Position numbers and translations under genes: made by a program. A model generated the notes under the pieces. It was not told the origin of the DNA. It saw nothing but the letters and a program-made list of their open reading frames with translations, and did not search any database. From the NCBI GenBank assembly GCA_031270015.1, contig JAISYH010000040.1:1-57051 (forward strand): a DNA stretch of 57,051 nucleotides, in the 5' to 3' direction. Source of the DNA: Burkholderiales bacterium (GTDB taxonomy: Bacteria; Pseudomonadota; Gammaproteobacteria; Burkholderiales; Casimicrobiaceae). Positions 48,851 to 57,051 of this stretch are shown one piece after another (positions within the stretch are counted from its first letter, which is position 1; each line of letters opens with the position of its first letter).

Positions 48851-49450
48851 ATGATGACCTTATATTCCGGGACGACCGATCCGTTCAGTCAACGTTGCCG
48901 CATCGTGTTGTATGAAAAAGGGATGGATTTTCAGATTGTCGATGTCGATCTAGAAAAAAAAGCCGAAGACATCGCGCTGATGAATCCTTATAACGAAGTG
49001 CCGGTATTGGTCGAGCGTGATTTGATTCTGCACGAATCGAACATTATCAATGAATATATCGACGAGCGTTTTCCGCATCCGCAGTTGATGCCACCCGATC
49101 CGGTGATGCGCGCCCGGACGCGTTATTTTCTTTTCCGTTTCGAAAAAGATATCTTTATCCATGTCGCCGAGCTTGAGTCGAAAGTCAGTAAGAAGCACGA
49201 TAAAGCGCGCCTGCAAATTCGGGATGCGCTTTTGCAAATGGTGCCAATGTTCGCCAAACATAAATATTTGCTTGGTGAAGAATATTCGATGCTTGATGTC
49301 GCGCTGACGCCATTATTATGGCGGCTCGACTATTACGATATCAGCCTTCCCAAGCAAGCGCTTCCATTGATGAAATACGCTGAACGCCTTTTTGTTCGTC
49401 CGGCTTTCTCGGAAGCGATTACTTCAGCGGAACGCGGAATGCGTAAATGA
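48851..49450 (+). CDS. sspA: Stringent starvation protein A
   Basis: 199 residues. GST-fold protein: thioredoxin-like N-terminus (LYSGTTDPFSQRCRIVLYEKGMDFQIVDVD), NPYNEVPVLVERDLILHESNIINEYIDERFPHPQLMP, and a helical C-terminal domain. SspA binds RNA polymerase and adjusts transcription under starvation and acid stress; it has no GST activity. Followed by sspB. Two adjacent ATGs are possible starts. Confidence 0.95.
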   Translation: MMTLYSGTTDPFSQRCRIVLYEKGMDFQIVDVDLEKKAEDIALMNPYNEVPVLVERDLILHESNIINEYIDERFPHPQLMPPDPVMRARTRYFLFRFEKDIFIHVAELESKVSKKHDKARLQIRDALLQMVPMFAKHKYLLGEEYSMLDVALTPLLWRLDYYDISLPKQALPLMKYAERLFVRPAFSEAITSAERGMRK

Positions 49451-49490
49451 TGTCGCTTGAAACGAGGTCGTGTCGTTGCGATTATTATTG

Positions 49491-49913
49491 ATGAGCCAGC
49501 CCACCATTTCGTCTGAGGCGTCGGCTAAACCTTATCTTGTGCGCGCGTTTTGCGAATGGTGCGCCGATAAAAACCTGACGCCTTATCTCATCGTTAAAGC
49601 CAATGACGAGACGCGCGTGCCGGTTGATTACATCAACAACGGCGAAATCGTACTCAATCTTAGCGCTCGCACCACGCATCAGTTGGCGATCAATAACGAG
49701 TGGATCATGTTTTCCGCGCGTTTCGGAGGCATATCGCAAGATATCGCCATTCCTTTTTCCGCCGTTGCCGCGATTTTTGCCAAAGAAACCGGCTATGGTC
49801 TTTTCTTCAATACGGATTCCCATGCGCCGTCGGATTCATCCGACGAACAAACCGGAACCAAACGGGAAAGTGATCATCGATCATCTTCATCACATCTTAA
49901 GTTGGTTAAATAA
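49491..49913 (+). CDS. sspB: ClpXP adaptor SspB
   Basis: 140 residues from the ATG at 49491; a GTG at 49470 in frame is possible but adds non-family residues. KPYLVRAFCEWCADKNLTPYLIV, VPVDYINNGEIVLNLS, WIMFSARFGGISQDIAIPFSAVAAIFAKETGYGLFF form the ssrA-tag-binding fold. The Ser-rich linker ends in SSHLKLVK, the ClpX-binding peptide. It delivers ssrA-tagged proteins to ClpXP. Located 40 bp after sspA. Confidence 0.95.
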   Translation: MSQPTISSEASAKPYLVRAFCEWCADKNLTPYLIVKANDETRVPVDYINNGEIVLNLSARTTHQLAINNEWIMFSARFGGISQDIAIPFSAVAAIFAKETGYGLFFNTDSHAPSDSSDEQTGTKRESDHRSSSSHLKLVK

Positions 49914-50004
49914 CGAGGAAACGTTGACGGACAGGGACGTTACGCGCTTTATTTTTTTACGTCATATGCGATATATTATTTTTTTAATAGAGGAGGTTTG
50001 AAAC

Positions 50005-51258
50005 ATGAAATCAGTTGAAGAACATGATAACGAGGAAATCCGACGGAAGGCGTTGTGGTATCACCGTAACCCGCAACCCGGGAAAATCGATGTCGTTCCT
50101 AGTAAGCCGTTGAATACACAGTTCGAGCTGGCGCTCGCTTATACTCCGGGCGTTGCTGCCGCTTGCGAAGCCATTGTCGAATCTCCCGATGACGCCGCGT
50201 TATACACCGCGCGCAGTAATTTGGTTGCGGTGATTTCCAACGGAACGGCGGTGCTTGGTTTGGGCAATATCGGCGCGTTGGCGGGTAAGCCGGTCATGGA
50301 AGGCAAGGGCGTATTGTTCAAGAAATTTGGCGGCGTCAACGTGTTTGATCTGGAAATCAATGAAACCGATCCGATGAAGCTGATCGATATTATTGCCAGC
50401 CTGGAACCGACGTTCGGAGGGATCAATCTCGAAGACATCAAAGCGCCAGAGTGTTTTCTGATTGAAGAAGAGCTTAAAAAGCGGATGAAAATTCCTATTT
50501 TCCATGATGATCAGCATGGCACGGCAATCGTCGCCAGCGCCGCCGTATTGAACGCTCTTGAACTCGTGAATAAAAACATTGGTGATGTGCGTCTCGTTTG
50601 TTCGGGTGCGGGCGCGGCGGGAATTGCTTGTCTTAACTTGCTTGTCGGCATGGGTATGCAGAAGAAACATATTATTCTCTGCGATTCCAAAGGGGTCATT
50701 CATTCTGGTCGAAACGATCTCGCGCCATCCAAACGGAGTTACGCGGTGGAAACGCCGTTACGCACGTTGCGGGAAGCGATTGTCGGCGCCGATCTTTTCC
50801 TTGGGCTTTCGGGACCGAAAACGATGGACGCCGAGATGGTCGCGGCGATGGCGAACAATCCGATCATTCTGGCGATGGCGAATCCCGAACCCGAAGTGAG
50901 ACCTGAAGTCATCATGTCGGTACGCGACGACGCGGTGATCGCGACGGGGCGTTCCGATTATCCGAACCAAGTCAATAACGTATTGGGGTTCCCATATATT
51001 TTCCGAGGCGCGCTCGATGTTGGCGCGACGACCATTAACGAAGCAATGAAACGCGCTTGTGCCGAAGCGTTGGCGGCGTTGGCGCGCAATAATCCGGAAA
51101 CCGAATTCAGCAGAGATTATTTGCTTCCGTCACCGTTCGATACGCGCTTGCGTGTCGAGTTGCCGATTACGATAGCGCGCGCCGCTATAGATACGGGCGT
51201 GGCGACACGACCCATCGAAGATTGGGAAGCGTATCGGGCGAGATTATCCTTGCTTTAA
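50005..51258 (+). CDS. NADP-type malic enzyme, short form without the phosphotransacetylase domain
   Basis: 417 residues, with AGGAGG seven to eight bases before the start. Malic N-domain with ALAYTPGVAAACEAI, AVLGLGNIGALAGKPVMEGK, IPIFHDDQHGTA; NAD(P) domain with VCSGAGAAGIACLNLLVG and NPEPEVRPEVIM. It decarboxylates malate to pyruvate. Many proteobacterial MaeB proteins are about 760 residues with a C-terminal PTA-like domain; here the protein stops at the domain boundary (EDWEAYRARLSLL). The terminator right after the stop argues that this is the natural end. Confidence 0.93.
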   Translation: MKSVEEHDNEEIRRKALWYHRNPQPGKIDVVPSKPLNTQFELALAYTPGVAAACEAIVESPDDAALYTARSNLVAVISNGTAVLGLGNIGALAGKPVMEGKGVLFKKFGGVNVFDLEINETDPMKLIDIIASLEPTFGGINLEDIKAPECFLIEEELKKRMKIPIFHDDQHGTAIVASAAVLNALELVNKNIGDVRLVCSGAGAAGIACLNLLVGMGMQKKHIILCDSKGVIHSGRNDLAPSKRSYAVETPLRTLREAIVGADLFLGLSGPKTMDAEMVAAMANNPIILAMANPEPEVRPEVIMSVRDDAVIATGRSDYPNQVNNVLGFPYIFRGALDVGATTINEAMKRACAEALAALARNNPETEFSRDYLLPSPFDTRLRVELPITIARAAIDTGVATRPIEDWEAYRARLSLL

Positions 51259-51277
51259 ATACTGGCTTAACGAAACC

Positions 51278-51313
51278 AACACAGCGCCGCGACTGACCTT
51301 GCGGCGTTGTGTT
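51278..51313. terminator. Bidirectional terminator between the malic enzyme and FMN reductase genes
   Basis: AACACAGCGCCGC (51278-51290) and GCGGCGTTGTGTT (51301-51313) pair over 13 positions with one G-T wobble around a ten-base loop. It is followed by a short T-run and lies between convergent genes. Confidence 0.75.
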
Positions 51314-51327
51314 TTCAAACCCAACTT

Positions 51328-51879
51328 CTAGGCATGACCTTTGAGCGTTAAGGTCAACGTATATAATGCGTCGAGTTGTTGCGCGATCGATCCTTGGATA
51401 CGCTCATTGACCAAATTGCCTTCATCGTCGAAAGAATCGCCAAACGCGCTGGCGAATACTTCGGGTTGCGTCAACAGACGCAGATTGAGAATCACGGCGA
51501 TCTGGCGCAGATGGTATTGCGCGCGGGAAGTTCCCATGCCACCGCCCGCGCCCATCATTGCCGCCGTTTTTCCCGCCAGAAGATAATTGTCTTTTTCGCG
51601 TGAAGCCCAATCCAGCGCGTTTTTCAATGCGGGCGCAACCGAATAATTATATTCCGCGCATCCGAGCAACAGCGCGTCGGCTTTTTTGAGTTGTTCAAAA
51701 AACGTCAATACGCAAGACGGTTTATCATCGACATCCTGCCGATAAAAAGGAAAAGCCGTAATATCGGCAATTTCTATGTCGATATGAGGCGGCGCGTGAT
51801 CGCGGGCATAACGCAACATGCCCATATTGGTGGAATTTTTTCTCAAACTCCCACAAATCGCCAATACCTGAATATTCAT
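51328..51879 (-). CDS. NADPH-dependent FMN reductase family protein
   Basis: 183 residues from the third of three adjacent ATGs (51879), the one best spaced from GAGGAA. Flavodoxin-like fold: ICGSLRKNSTNMGMLR (phosphate-binding loop), LLGCAEYNYSVAPALKNALDWASRE (flavin contacts) and MMGAGGGMGTSRAQYHLRQI. Members reduce FMN, quinones, azo dyes or chromate; the physiological substrate here is unknown. Confidence 0.9.
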   Translation of the reverse strand: MNIQVLAICGSLRKNSTNMGMLRYARDHAPPHIDIEIADITAFPFYRQDVDDKPSCVLTFFEQLKKADALLLGCAEYNYSVAPALKNALDWASREKDNYLLAGKTAAMMGAGGGMGTSRAQYHLRQIAVILNLRLLTQPEVFASAFGDSFDDEGNLVNERIQGSIAQQLDALYTLTLTLKGHA

Positions 51880-51979
51880 CATCATTTCCTCTTCAAAAAT
51901 ATGAAGCGATATTCTAACGTTGTTTCCATGCCGAAAGAGACGGTGATTACATCAGTTTTCCAACACGTTTTCATTTACA

Positions 51980-54900
51980 ATGAACTTTTTTACTTTTGGA
52001 CGATTTTTCGTGTCGCCCACTTCGGATTTTCTTCGTTCCGTCGCGCCGATCATTCGGACGTTGCCATCCGCCGGACGAAAAGTTGACGCGCCCGCGCTCA
52101 TCGGATCGGGAGACGCTTTCGCGTTGGCGCAAGTCGCCGCGCGGTCTGCGGGCGACCGGAGAATTTTGTGTGTGCTGTGTGAGGAAACGGCGAACGCCTT
52201 GCGTCTGGAAGAAGAATTGCGCTGGTGTTTGCCCGAGCTGAAAATCGCCGTGTTCCCTGATTGGGAAACGTTGCCTTACGATCCTTTTTCGCCGCACCAA
52301 GATTTGATTTCGGATCGGTTGGTCACGCTTTACCGAATGATGCGCCGCGAGATCGATATCGTTTTGGTAGCGGCGTCGACGGCATTGCAACGATTGACGC
52401 CGTCCTCCCATCTGGCGGCGCACACCTTCATGTTGAAGCAAGGCGACACGGTGGATATCGACGATTTGCGCGCGCAATTGTCGCTTGCCGGTTATCGCGC
52501 AGTGACGCAAGTCATGGCGGCGGGCGAGTTTTCCGTGCGCGGTGGATTGATCGATTTATTTCCGATGGGAGCGGCGAATCCTTATCGTCTCGATTTCTTC
52601 GGTGACGAACTGGAAACCATCCGTATCTTTGACGTCGATGATCAACGCTCACGAGATTCCGTGCCAGAGATTCGCATGTTGCCGGCGCGCGAATATCCGC
52701 TGGACGAAGCCGCGCGAAAAATTTTCCGGCAAAAATTTCGTGAAGTTTTTGAGGGCGATCCTTCGCGTTCGCTGCTTTATAAGGATGTTTCCAACGGAGC
52801 GACACCAGGCGGACTGGAATATTATTTACCTTTGTTTTTCGAAACGACAGCGCTATTCACCGATTATTTGCCGACGGATTCGCTGATTGCGTTGCACGGG
52901 AAAACGCACGACGCTTGCCATCGTTTTTGGGTGGAAACGCAACGACGGTACCGCTTGCTGCGCGGCGATCCGCAGAGACCTCTGCTCGCGCCAGAAAATT
53001 TATATGCGCCGCTCGATTTTTTCTTTGGCGCGCTGAAAACGTTTTCGCGTATTGTGATCGAAAACCCTACGAAAACAGGAGACGCCGCGCCGCTGACGCC
53101 TTTGCCCGATGTATCGGTAGATCGTCACATCAAACAACCCTTGACGCGGTTGCGCCATTTCATGGATACGGAGGATACGCGCGTTTTGCTGGTTGCCGAA
53201 AGCGCAGGTCGCCGCGAAACGATGCGCGGGATGCTGCGTGAACATGGTTTTTTATTTTCCGATGTGGACGATATTGCGGATTGGCTGAACGGCGGCGCAT
53301 TATCGGGTTTCGTGGTTTCACCTTTGCAGCGGGGATTTATTTGGCGGGAAGCCAATATTTCTTTTGTCACGGAGAGCGACTTATACGCCGATATGCCCGC
53401 GCCTGCGGCGCGTAAGAAAAAGTCGCGGGAGAAGTCTTCGGATATCGACGCGGTCATCCGCGATCTTGCGGAGATGCGTGTCGGTGATCCCATCGTGCAC
53501 GAAGAACATGGGATTGGTCGTTATCTGGGTTTAGTGACATTGGCGCTGAAAGATGGCATCGCTGAATTTCTCCATCTCGAATACGCGAACGACGCGACGC
53601 TTTATGTGCCGGTTTCCGATCTTTTTTTGATTTCACGTTATCACGGTGTTTCTCCGGAAGCGGTGACGTTGCACGAGTTGGGCGGTGGTCAATGGGAACG
53701 CGCGCGTAAACGAGCGGCGAAAAAAGCATTCGATACAGCAGCCGAATTATTGGACTTATACGCGCAGCGCGCGCTCAGGCAAGGTCATCGTTTCACATTG
53801 GACGAACACGAGTATCGCCGGTTTGCCGAAGGTTTTCCGTTCGAGGAAACCGCCGATCAGCAGACGGCGATCGACGCGGTGACCGGCGATCTCGTTTCGG
53901 GCAAGCCGATGGATAGACTGGTTTGCGGCGATGTCGGTTTTGGCAAAACGGAAGTCGCTTTGCGGGCGGCATTCGTCGCGGTTGGCGATGGCAAACAGGT
54001 TGCGCTGTTGGTGCCGACGACGCTTCTTGCCGAGCAGCATTTTCAAGTATTTTCGGATCGTTTTGCTGAATGGGCGATACGGATCGCCGAGTTGTCGCGT
54101 TTTCGCACCGGCAAAGAAGTCAAAACGACGCTCGACGCTCTGGCGAACGGCGGCGTTGATATCGTGATTGGCACACATAAACTAATACAATCCGGCGTGC
54201 GCTTCAAAAATCTCGGCTTGATCATTATCGACGAAGAACACCGTTTTGGCGTTCGTCAAAAAGAACAACTCAAAAAACTTCGCGCCGAAGTCGATGTGTT
54301 GACGCTTACCGCGACTCCAATTCCGCGCACGCTCGCGATGTCGCTCGAAGGTCTGCGTGATTTTTCCGTGATTGCCACTGCGCCGCAAAGACGACTGGCG
54401 ATCAAAACGTTCGTCGCGCCGTATTCGGCGGGAATCATTCTCGAGGCGATTTCGCGCGAACTCAATCGTGGCGGGCAAGTGTATTTTCTTCATAACGACG
54501 TTCGTACTTTACCGGATAAAGCGCGGCGAATTTCAGAATCGATCCCCGAGGCGCGCGTTGCCGTAGCGCACGGACAGATGCCGGAGCGCGAGTTGGAAAA
54601 AGTGATGCGTGATTTTTATCAGCAGCGAATCAATGTTCTGGTCTGTTCTACGATCATCGAAACGGGCATCGACGTGTCTTCGGCAAATACGATTTTGATC
54701 GAGCGTGCCGATCGTTTTGGTTTGGCGCAGCTTCATCAATTGCGCGGGCGGGTCGGACGTTCACATCATCAGGCATACGCTTATTTACTGACGCCATCGG
54801 AAGAAACGTTGACGGGGCAAGCCCAAAAGCGTTTAGAAGCGATTCAGCAAATGGAACAATTGGGTTCGGGTTTTTATCTGGCGATGCACGATTTGGAAAT

Positions 54901-55477
54901 TCGTGGCGCGGGCGAAATATTGGGTGACGAACAATCGGGAGAAATCGCCGAGGTCGGATTCCAGTTTTACGCGGATATGTTGAAACGCGCGGTCGATGCT
55001 CTGAAATCGGGACGCGAACCTGATCTGAGCGAGCCGTTGCGATTGACGACAGAAATTCACTTGCATCATCCGGCATTGCTGCCGGAAAAATATTGTGCTG
55101 ATGTTCATGAACGTCTCGTGTTATACAAACGTTTGGCAAACGCCGAGACATTCGATGCGTTGGATGCGCTGCATGAAGAATTAATCGACCGCTTCGGATT
55201 ATTGCCCGATGAAGGCAAAACACTATTATCATGCCATCGTTTGCGCTTATTGATTCGTCCGTATGGTGTTCGCAAACTCAATATCAACGGTGAACATGCG
55301 GCGCTGACCTTCATCGACAAGCCGCCGTTCGATGTGGGTGGTTTGATTGACCTCGTGCAAAAGGACAAACGAATCCATTTTGCCGGACCCAACCGTATCC
55401 GTATCGAGCAAGCGACGCGGGATGGCGACGAAGCGATTTTGCTGATCCGCGATTTTCTTGGGCATTTAAAAATATAA
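51980..55477 (+). CDS. mfd: Transcription-repair coupling factor Mfd
   Basis: 1165 residues, usual length. UvrB-like N-terminal part (PDWETLPYDPFSPHQDLISDRL, GEFSVRGGLIDLFPMG); RNA polymerase-interacting domain (VGDPIVHEEHGIGRYLG, ALRQGHRF at its end). RecG-like translocase follows with Walker A in GDVGFGKTEVALRAAF, DEEHRFGVRQKE as Walker B, TATPIPRTLAMSL, and the TRG region QLRGRVGRSHHQAYAYLL. A C-terminal autoinhibitory domain is present. It removes stalled RNA polymerase and recruits UvrAB. No strong ribosome-binding site is seen before the ATG. Confidence 0.97.
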   Translation: MNFFTFGRFFVSPTSDFLRSVAPIIRTLPSAGRKVDAPALIGSGDAFALAQVAARSAGDRRILCVLCEETANALRLEEELRWCLPELKIAVFPDWETLPYDPFSPHQDLISDRLVTLYRMMRREIDIVLVAASTALQRLTPSSHLAAHTFMLKQGDTVDIDDLRAQLSLAGYRAVTQVMAAGEFSVRGGLIDLFPMGAANPYRLDFFGDELETIRIFDVDDQRSRDSVPEIRMLPAREYPLDEAARKIFRQKFREVFEGDPSRSLLYKDVSNGATPGGLEYYLPLFFETTALFTDYLPTDSLIALHGKTHDACHRFWVETQRRYRLLRGDPQRPLLAPENLYAPLDFFFGALKTFSRIVIENPTKTGDAAPLTPLPDVSVDRHIKQPLTRLRHFMDTEDTRVLLVAESAGRRETMRGMLREHGFLFSDVDDIADWLNGGALSGFVVSPLQRGFIWREANISFVTESDLYADMPAPAARKKKSREKSSDIDAVIRDLAEMRVGDPIVHEEHGIGRYLGLVTLALKDGIAEFLHLEYANDATLYVPVSDLFLISRYHGVSPEAVTLHELGGGQWERARKRAAKKAFDTAAELLDLYAQRALRQGHRFTLDEHEYRRFAEGFPFEETADQQTAIDAVTGDLVSGKPMDRLVCGDVGFGKTEVALRAAFVAVGDGKQVALLVPTTLLAEQHFQVFSDRFAEWAIRIAELSRFRTGKEVKTTLDALANGGVDIVIGTHKLIQSGVRFKNLGLIIIDEEHRFGVRQKEQLKKLRAEVDVLTLTATPIPRTLAMSLEGLRDFSVIATAPQRRLAIKTFVAPYSAGIILEAISRELNRGGQVYFLHNDVRTLPDKARRISESIPEARVAVAHGQMPERELEKVMRDFYQQRINVLVCSTIIETGIDVSSANTILIERADRFGLAQLHQLRGRVGRSHHQAYAYLLTPSEETLTGQAQKRLEAIQQMEQLGSGFYLAMHDLEIRGAGEILGDEQSGEIAEVGFQFYADMLKRAVDALKSGREPDLSEPLRLTTEIHLHHPALLPEKYCADVHERLVLYKRLANAETFDALDALHEELIDRFGLLPDEGKTLLSCHRLRLLIRPYGVRKLNINGEHAALTFIDKPPFDVGGLIDLVQKDKRIHFAGPNRIRIEQATRDGDEAILLIRDFLGHLKI

Positions 55478-55526
55478 ACACGTGATTGTGTCTGGCGATA
55501 TCGCGGCGAATCGGGTATGATGCAAT

Positions 55527-55701
55527 CACTTTCTTTGGGGAGTAGCCGCTCCGCGCGAGGTTTGCGTCAACATGCTTGACTATACAGTCATGGCGCAAAC
55601 GGTCGGTATTCCGATTTGGCAAGACCACGGATTGTTTCGCCGTTGCTTGGTCGGAAAACGGCGAGATGATCTTGTGTGTTTGCAATCCGACCGAGAAAAT
55701 C
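55527..55701 (+). promoter_or_regulatory. yybP-ykoY (manganese) riboswitch
   Basis: Contains the hallmark CTTTGGGGAGTAG (55533-55545). A helix GTTTGCG (55560-55566) / CGCAAAC (55594-55600) follows, preceded on its 3' arm by CATGG, the second conserved loop. Downstream, GGTCGG (about 55647) can pair with CCGACC (about 55687) close to the start codon. That pairing suggests manganese acts at translation initiation. The riboswitch lies directly before a UPF0016 exporter gene, its usual partner. Confidence 0.88.
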
Positions 55702-56253
55702 ATGGATTCTTTTTTTGTTTCGACAGGAATCGTCGCGCTTGCCGAGATCGGCGATAAAACACAACTGCTTTCTTTTGTATTGGCGGCGAAATACCGCAAA
55801 CCACTGCCGATTATTTTAGGTATTTTGGTTGCCACGCTGATCAATCACGCGTTTGCCGGCTTGATCGGAACATGGATTACTGAATTGCTTTCGCCTGTCG
55901 CATTGCGTTGGGTGATTGGTTTACTGTTTTTGGCAATGGCGGTTTGGGTATTGATTCCAGACCGTTTCGAAGTCAAAGACGCTCGTCTTGTTTCGCTTGG
56001 CGTTTTCGGTACGGCGCTGATCGCATTCTTTTTTGCCGAGATGGGCGATAAAACCCAGGTAGCGACAGTGATGCTCACCGCGCATTTCCACGCGTTCATT
56101 TTAGTCGTGTTGGGAACGACGCTAGGCATGATGTTGGCGAACGTTCCGGTGGTTTTTTTGGGGGATAAACTCGCTCATCGTTTGCCGATGCGGGCGGTAC
56201 ACGTCGTTGCCGCGCTGGCGTTTGCGGTATTGGGCATTCTGGCGTTGATTTAG
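55702..56253 (+). CDS. UPF0016/TMEM165-family manganese exporter
   Basis: 183 residues from the ATG at 55702; the longer frame upstream is riboswitch sequence. Six membrane segments in two repeats, each with the signature E-x-G-D-K-T-Q (AEIGDKTQLLSFVLA at 13-27 and AEMGDKTQVATVML about 112-125). Bacterial members (for example MneA of Vibrio) export Mn2+. The upstream yybP-ykoY riboswitch strongly supports a manganese role. Confidence 0.93.
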   Translation: MDSFFVSTGIVALAEIGDKTQLLSFVLAAKYRKPLPIILGILVATLINHAFAGLIGTWITELLSPVALRWVIGLLFLAMAVWVLIPDRFEVKDARLVSLGVFGTALIAFFFAEMGDKTQVATVMLTAHFHAFILVVLGTTLGMMLANVPVVFLGDKLAHRLPMRAVHVVAALAFAVLGILALI

Positions 56254-56596
56254 GTGAAGGACGGAAAAATCCCGTGAAATATATACATAACAGGCGTGTC
56301 GCGTAAGCGAAACCGCCGGAACAGCCGAATAACAACATCCCTCAACGTCAGCCTGTAAGAGCGAGATCATCAAATGTCAGAAATTAGAAACATTTTGTCT
56401 CTACATCTTGCCTCTACAGGGTTTCCGCCCTTATACTAATAATAAAAACAACAATTTTTATAAAATAATCCGCAGCGTGTGAAAAACTACCGCGCAACAA
56501 CGTAATATGTAATACGATAATTACGCTTTGGAAACTGTTTTGGTTACGGCAACATATCCAAAGTATATTAGTTGATGTTTTTGTTCGAGAAGAGAG
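56254..56596 (+). other. Intergenic region, promoter of the edge gene expected
   Basis: 343 bp, AT-rich in its second half (about 56430-56580). No ORF of merit on either strand and no clear terminator for the exporter gene. The AT-rich part probably contains the promoter of the surface-protein gene at 56597; I could not single out a confident -35/-10 pair. Confidence 0.45.
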
Positions 56597-57051
56597 ATGA
56601 ACACGGAAAAATCAATAGCGAACGGTAGCGTTAGGTTTGGTCCTGCATCGGCGGGCGACCCGGGTTATGCGAAAAGCGTATTGAGGGATAGATGCTCTTG
56701 TGATTCTCGCTCATTCACAAGATTTACCGCGTTGCTCGGCGCGGTATTTGGCAAGAAATCAGCGCGTCATCAAAAAGCATCCTTTCTTCCATGCCACGAA
56801 GCAAGGCATCACAAAAAGGTTGGGTTATCGGCATTCGTGGCAGCGATGTTGTGCGTGGGCGTTACTGCGCAGGCGGCGACGATCACGGTAAACAGTGCTG
56901 TTGACGCGCTTACCGATGGCGACAAATGTACCCTGCGCGGGGCGGTAAGTTCCGTCAACGCCGGCAGCGATCAAAACAACTGTGTCGCCATCGTCTCGCC
57001 CGATGCTTATGGCAGCAACGACACCATCACATTCGACGCGGCAGTATTCAG
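56597..57051 (+). CDS. CSLREA-type exported surface protein, N-terminal part (runs off the window)
   Basis: The frame is open from the ATG at 56597 to the window end (151 codons visible). About 75 hydrophilic residues precede a signal-like segment (HHKKVGLSAFVAAMLCVGVTAQAA). The start of a CSLREA-type domain follows: ATITVNSAVDALTDGDKCTLRGAVSSVNAG and then SNDTITFDAAVF. In known families this leads into a long parallel beta-helix. The N-terminal extension is unusual; the real start may be a later codon, such as the GTG in LSAFVAAM. Proteins of this type often end in an IPTL-CTERM tail. Confidence 0.7.
   Translation, partial: MNTEKSIANGSVRFGPASAGDPGYAKSVLRDRCSCDSRSFTRFTALLGAVFGKKSARHQKASFLPCHEARHHKKVGLSAFVAAMLCVGVTAQAATITVNSAVDALTDGDKCTLRGAVSSVNAGSDQNNCVAIVSPDAYGSNDTITFDAAVF

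Noticed and set aside
48722..48862. Stop-free minus-strand stretch upstream of sspA that looks partly coding
   Set aside because: It has no start codon, overlaps the sspA start and is only about 47 codons; chance cannot be excluded. Kept only as a note in the intergenic entry.

Overview
The window looks like chromosomal DNA of a betaproteobacterium. The grounds are gene content and order: cmk-rpsA-ihfB-lapA-lapB, ftsB-eno-(small ORF)-kdsA-pyrG, dapA-bamC-MBL hydrolase, sspA-sspB, and lineage-typical proteins of the DUF3422, DUF3460 and BamC families. Base composition is moderate and GCGC-type words are very common in the housekeeping genes. I cannot fix the genus. Neither window end is a natural boundary: a gene runs off each side.

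Layout. 1-5640 is an accessory island: the C-terminal end of a large Rhs protein followed by a tandem array of displaced Rhs tips. Each tip is followed by a small secreted or membrane protein that is probably its immunity factor. Five toxin/immunity units can be traced. Three of the five tips are damaged: two by a frameshift in a poly-G run and one reduced to its 3' tail. 5761-9740 (minus) holds dedA and the yajC-secD-secF export operon. 10012-15511 holds a FAH-family enzyme, a DUF3422 protein, a DUF3460 protein, an EamA transporter, a small membrane protein and two tandem TauE/SafE permeases. 15752-17607 holds fabD-fabG and a tRNA-Leu(UAA). 17903-19409 holds a META/DUF4377 lipoprotein and a bacterial PH-domain protein. 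19709-28491 (minus) is a long housekeeping run: aspS, a SpoU-type RNA methyltransferase, ftsB, eno, a small protein, kdsA, pyrG and gltX. 28684-29759 carries two type IV pilin-like genes. 29957-36772 (plus) is cmk-rpsA-ihfB-lapA-lapB-ugd-hldA, joining translation, LPS assembly control and LPS/capsule sugar precursors. 36816-39308 (minus) has a Vat-like acetyltransferase, DAHP synthase with an aromatic attenuator leader, and an XRE regulator. 39528-40747 has an IPTL-CTERM-like PEBP protein and a four-haem cytochrome. 40858-48529 (minus) has acnA, mdh, purC, an MBL hydrolase, bamC and dapA. 48851-56253 has sspAB, a malic enzyme, an FMN reductase, mfd, and a UPF0016 manganese exporter behind a yybP-ykoY riboswitch. 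The window ends inside a CSLREA-type surface protein.

Strongest regulatory finding: 38665-38842 (minus) encodes a 39-residue leader peptide with six aromatic codons in eight (Tyr, Tyr, Trp, Tyr, Phe, Phe). It is followed by an intrinsic terminator and a competing antiterminator segment, all upstream of DAHP synthase. This is a classical ribosome-mediated attenuator that appears to sense all three aromatic amino acids.

Strongest accessory finding: the Rhs tip array. It includes a tip with an L,D-transpeptidase-like His/Cys motif paired with a lipoprotein, and poly-G tracts of 7 and 8 that switch the frame in two other tips.
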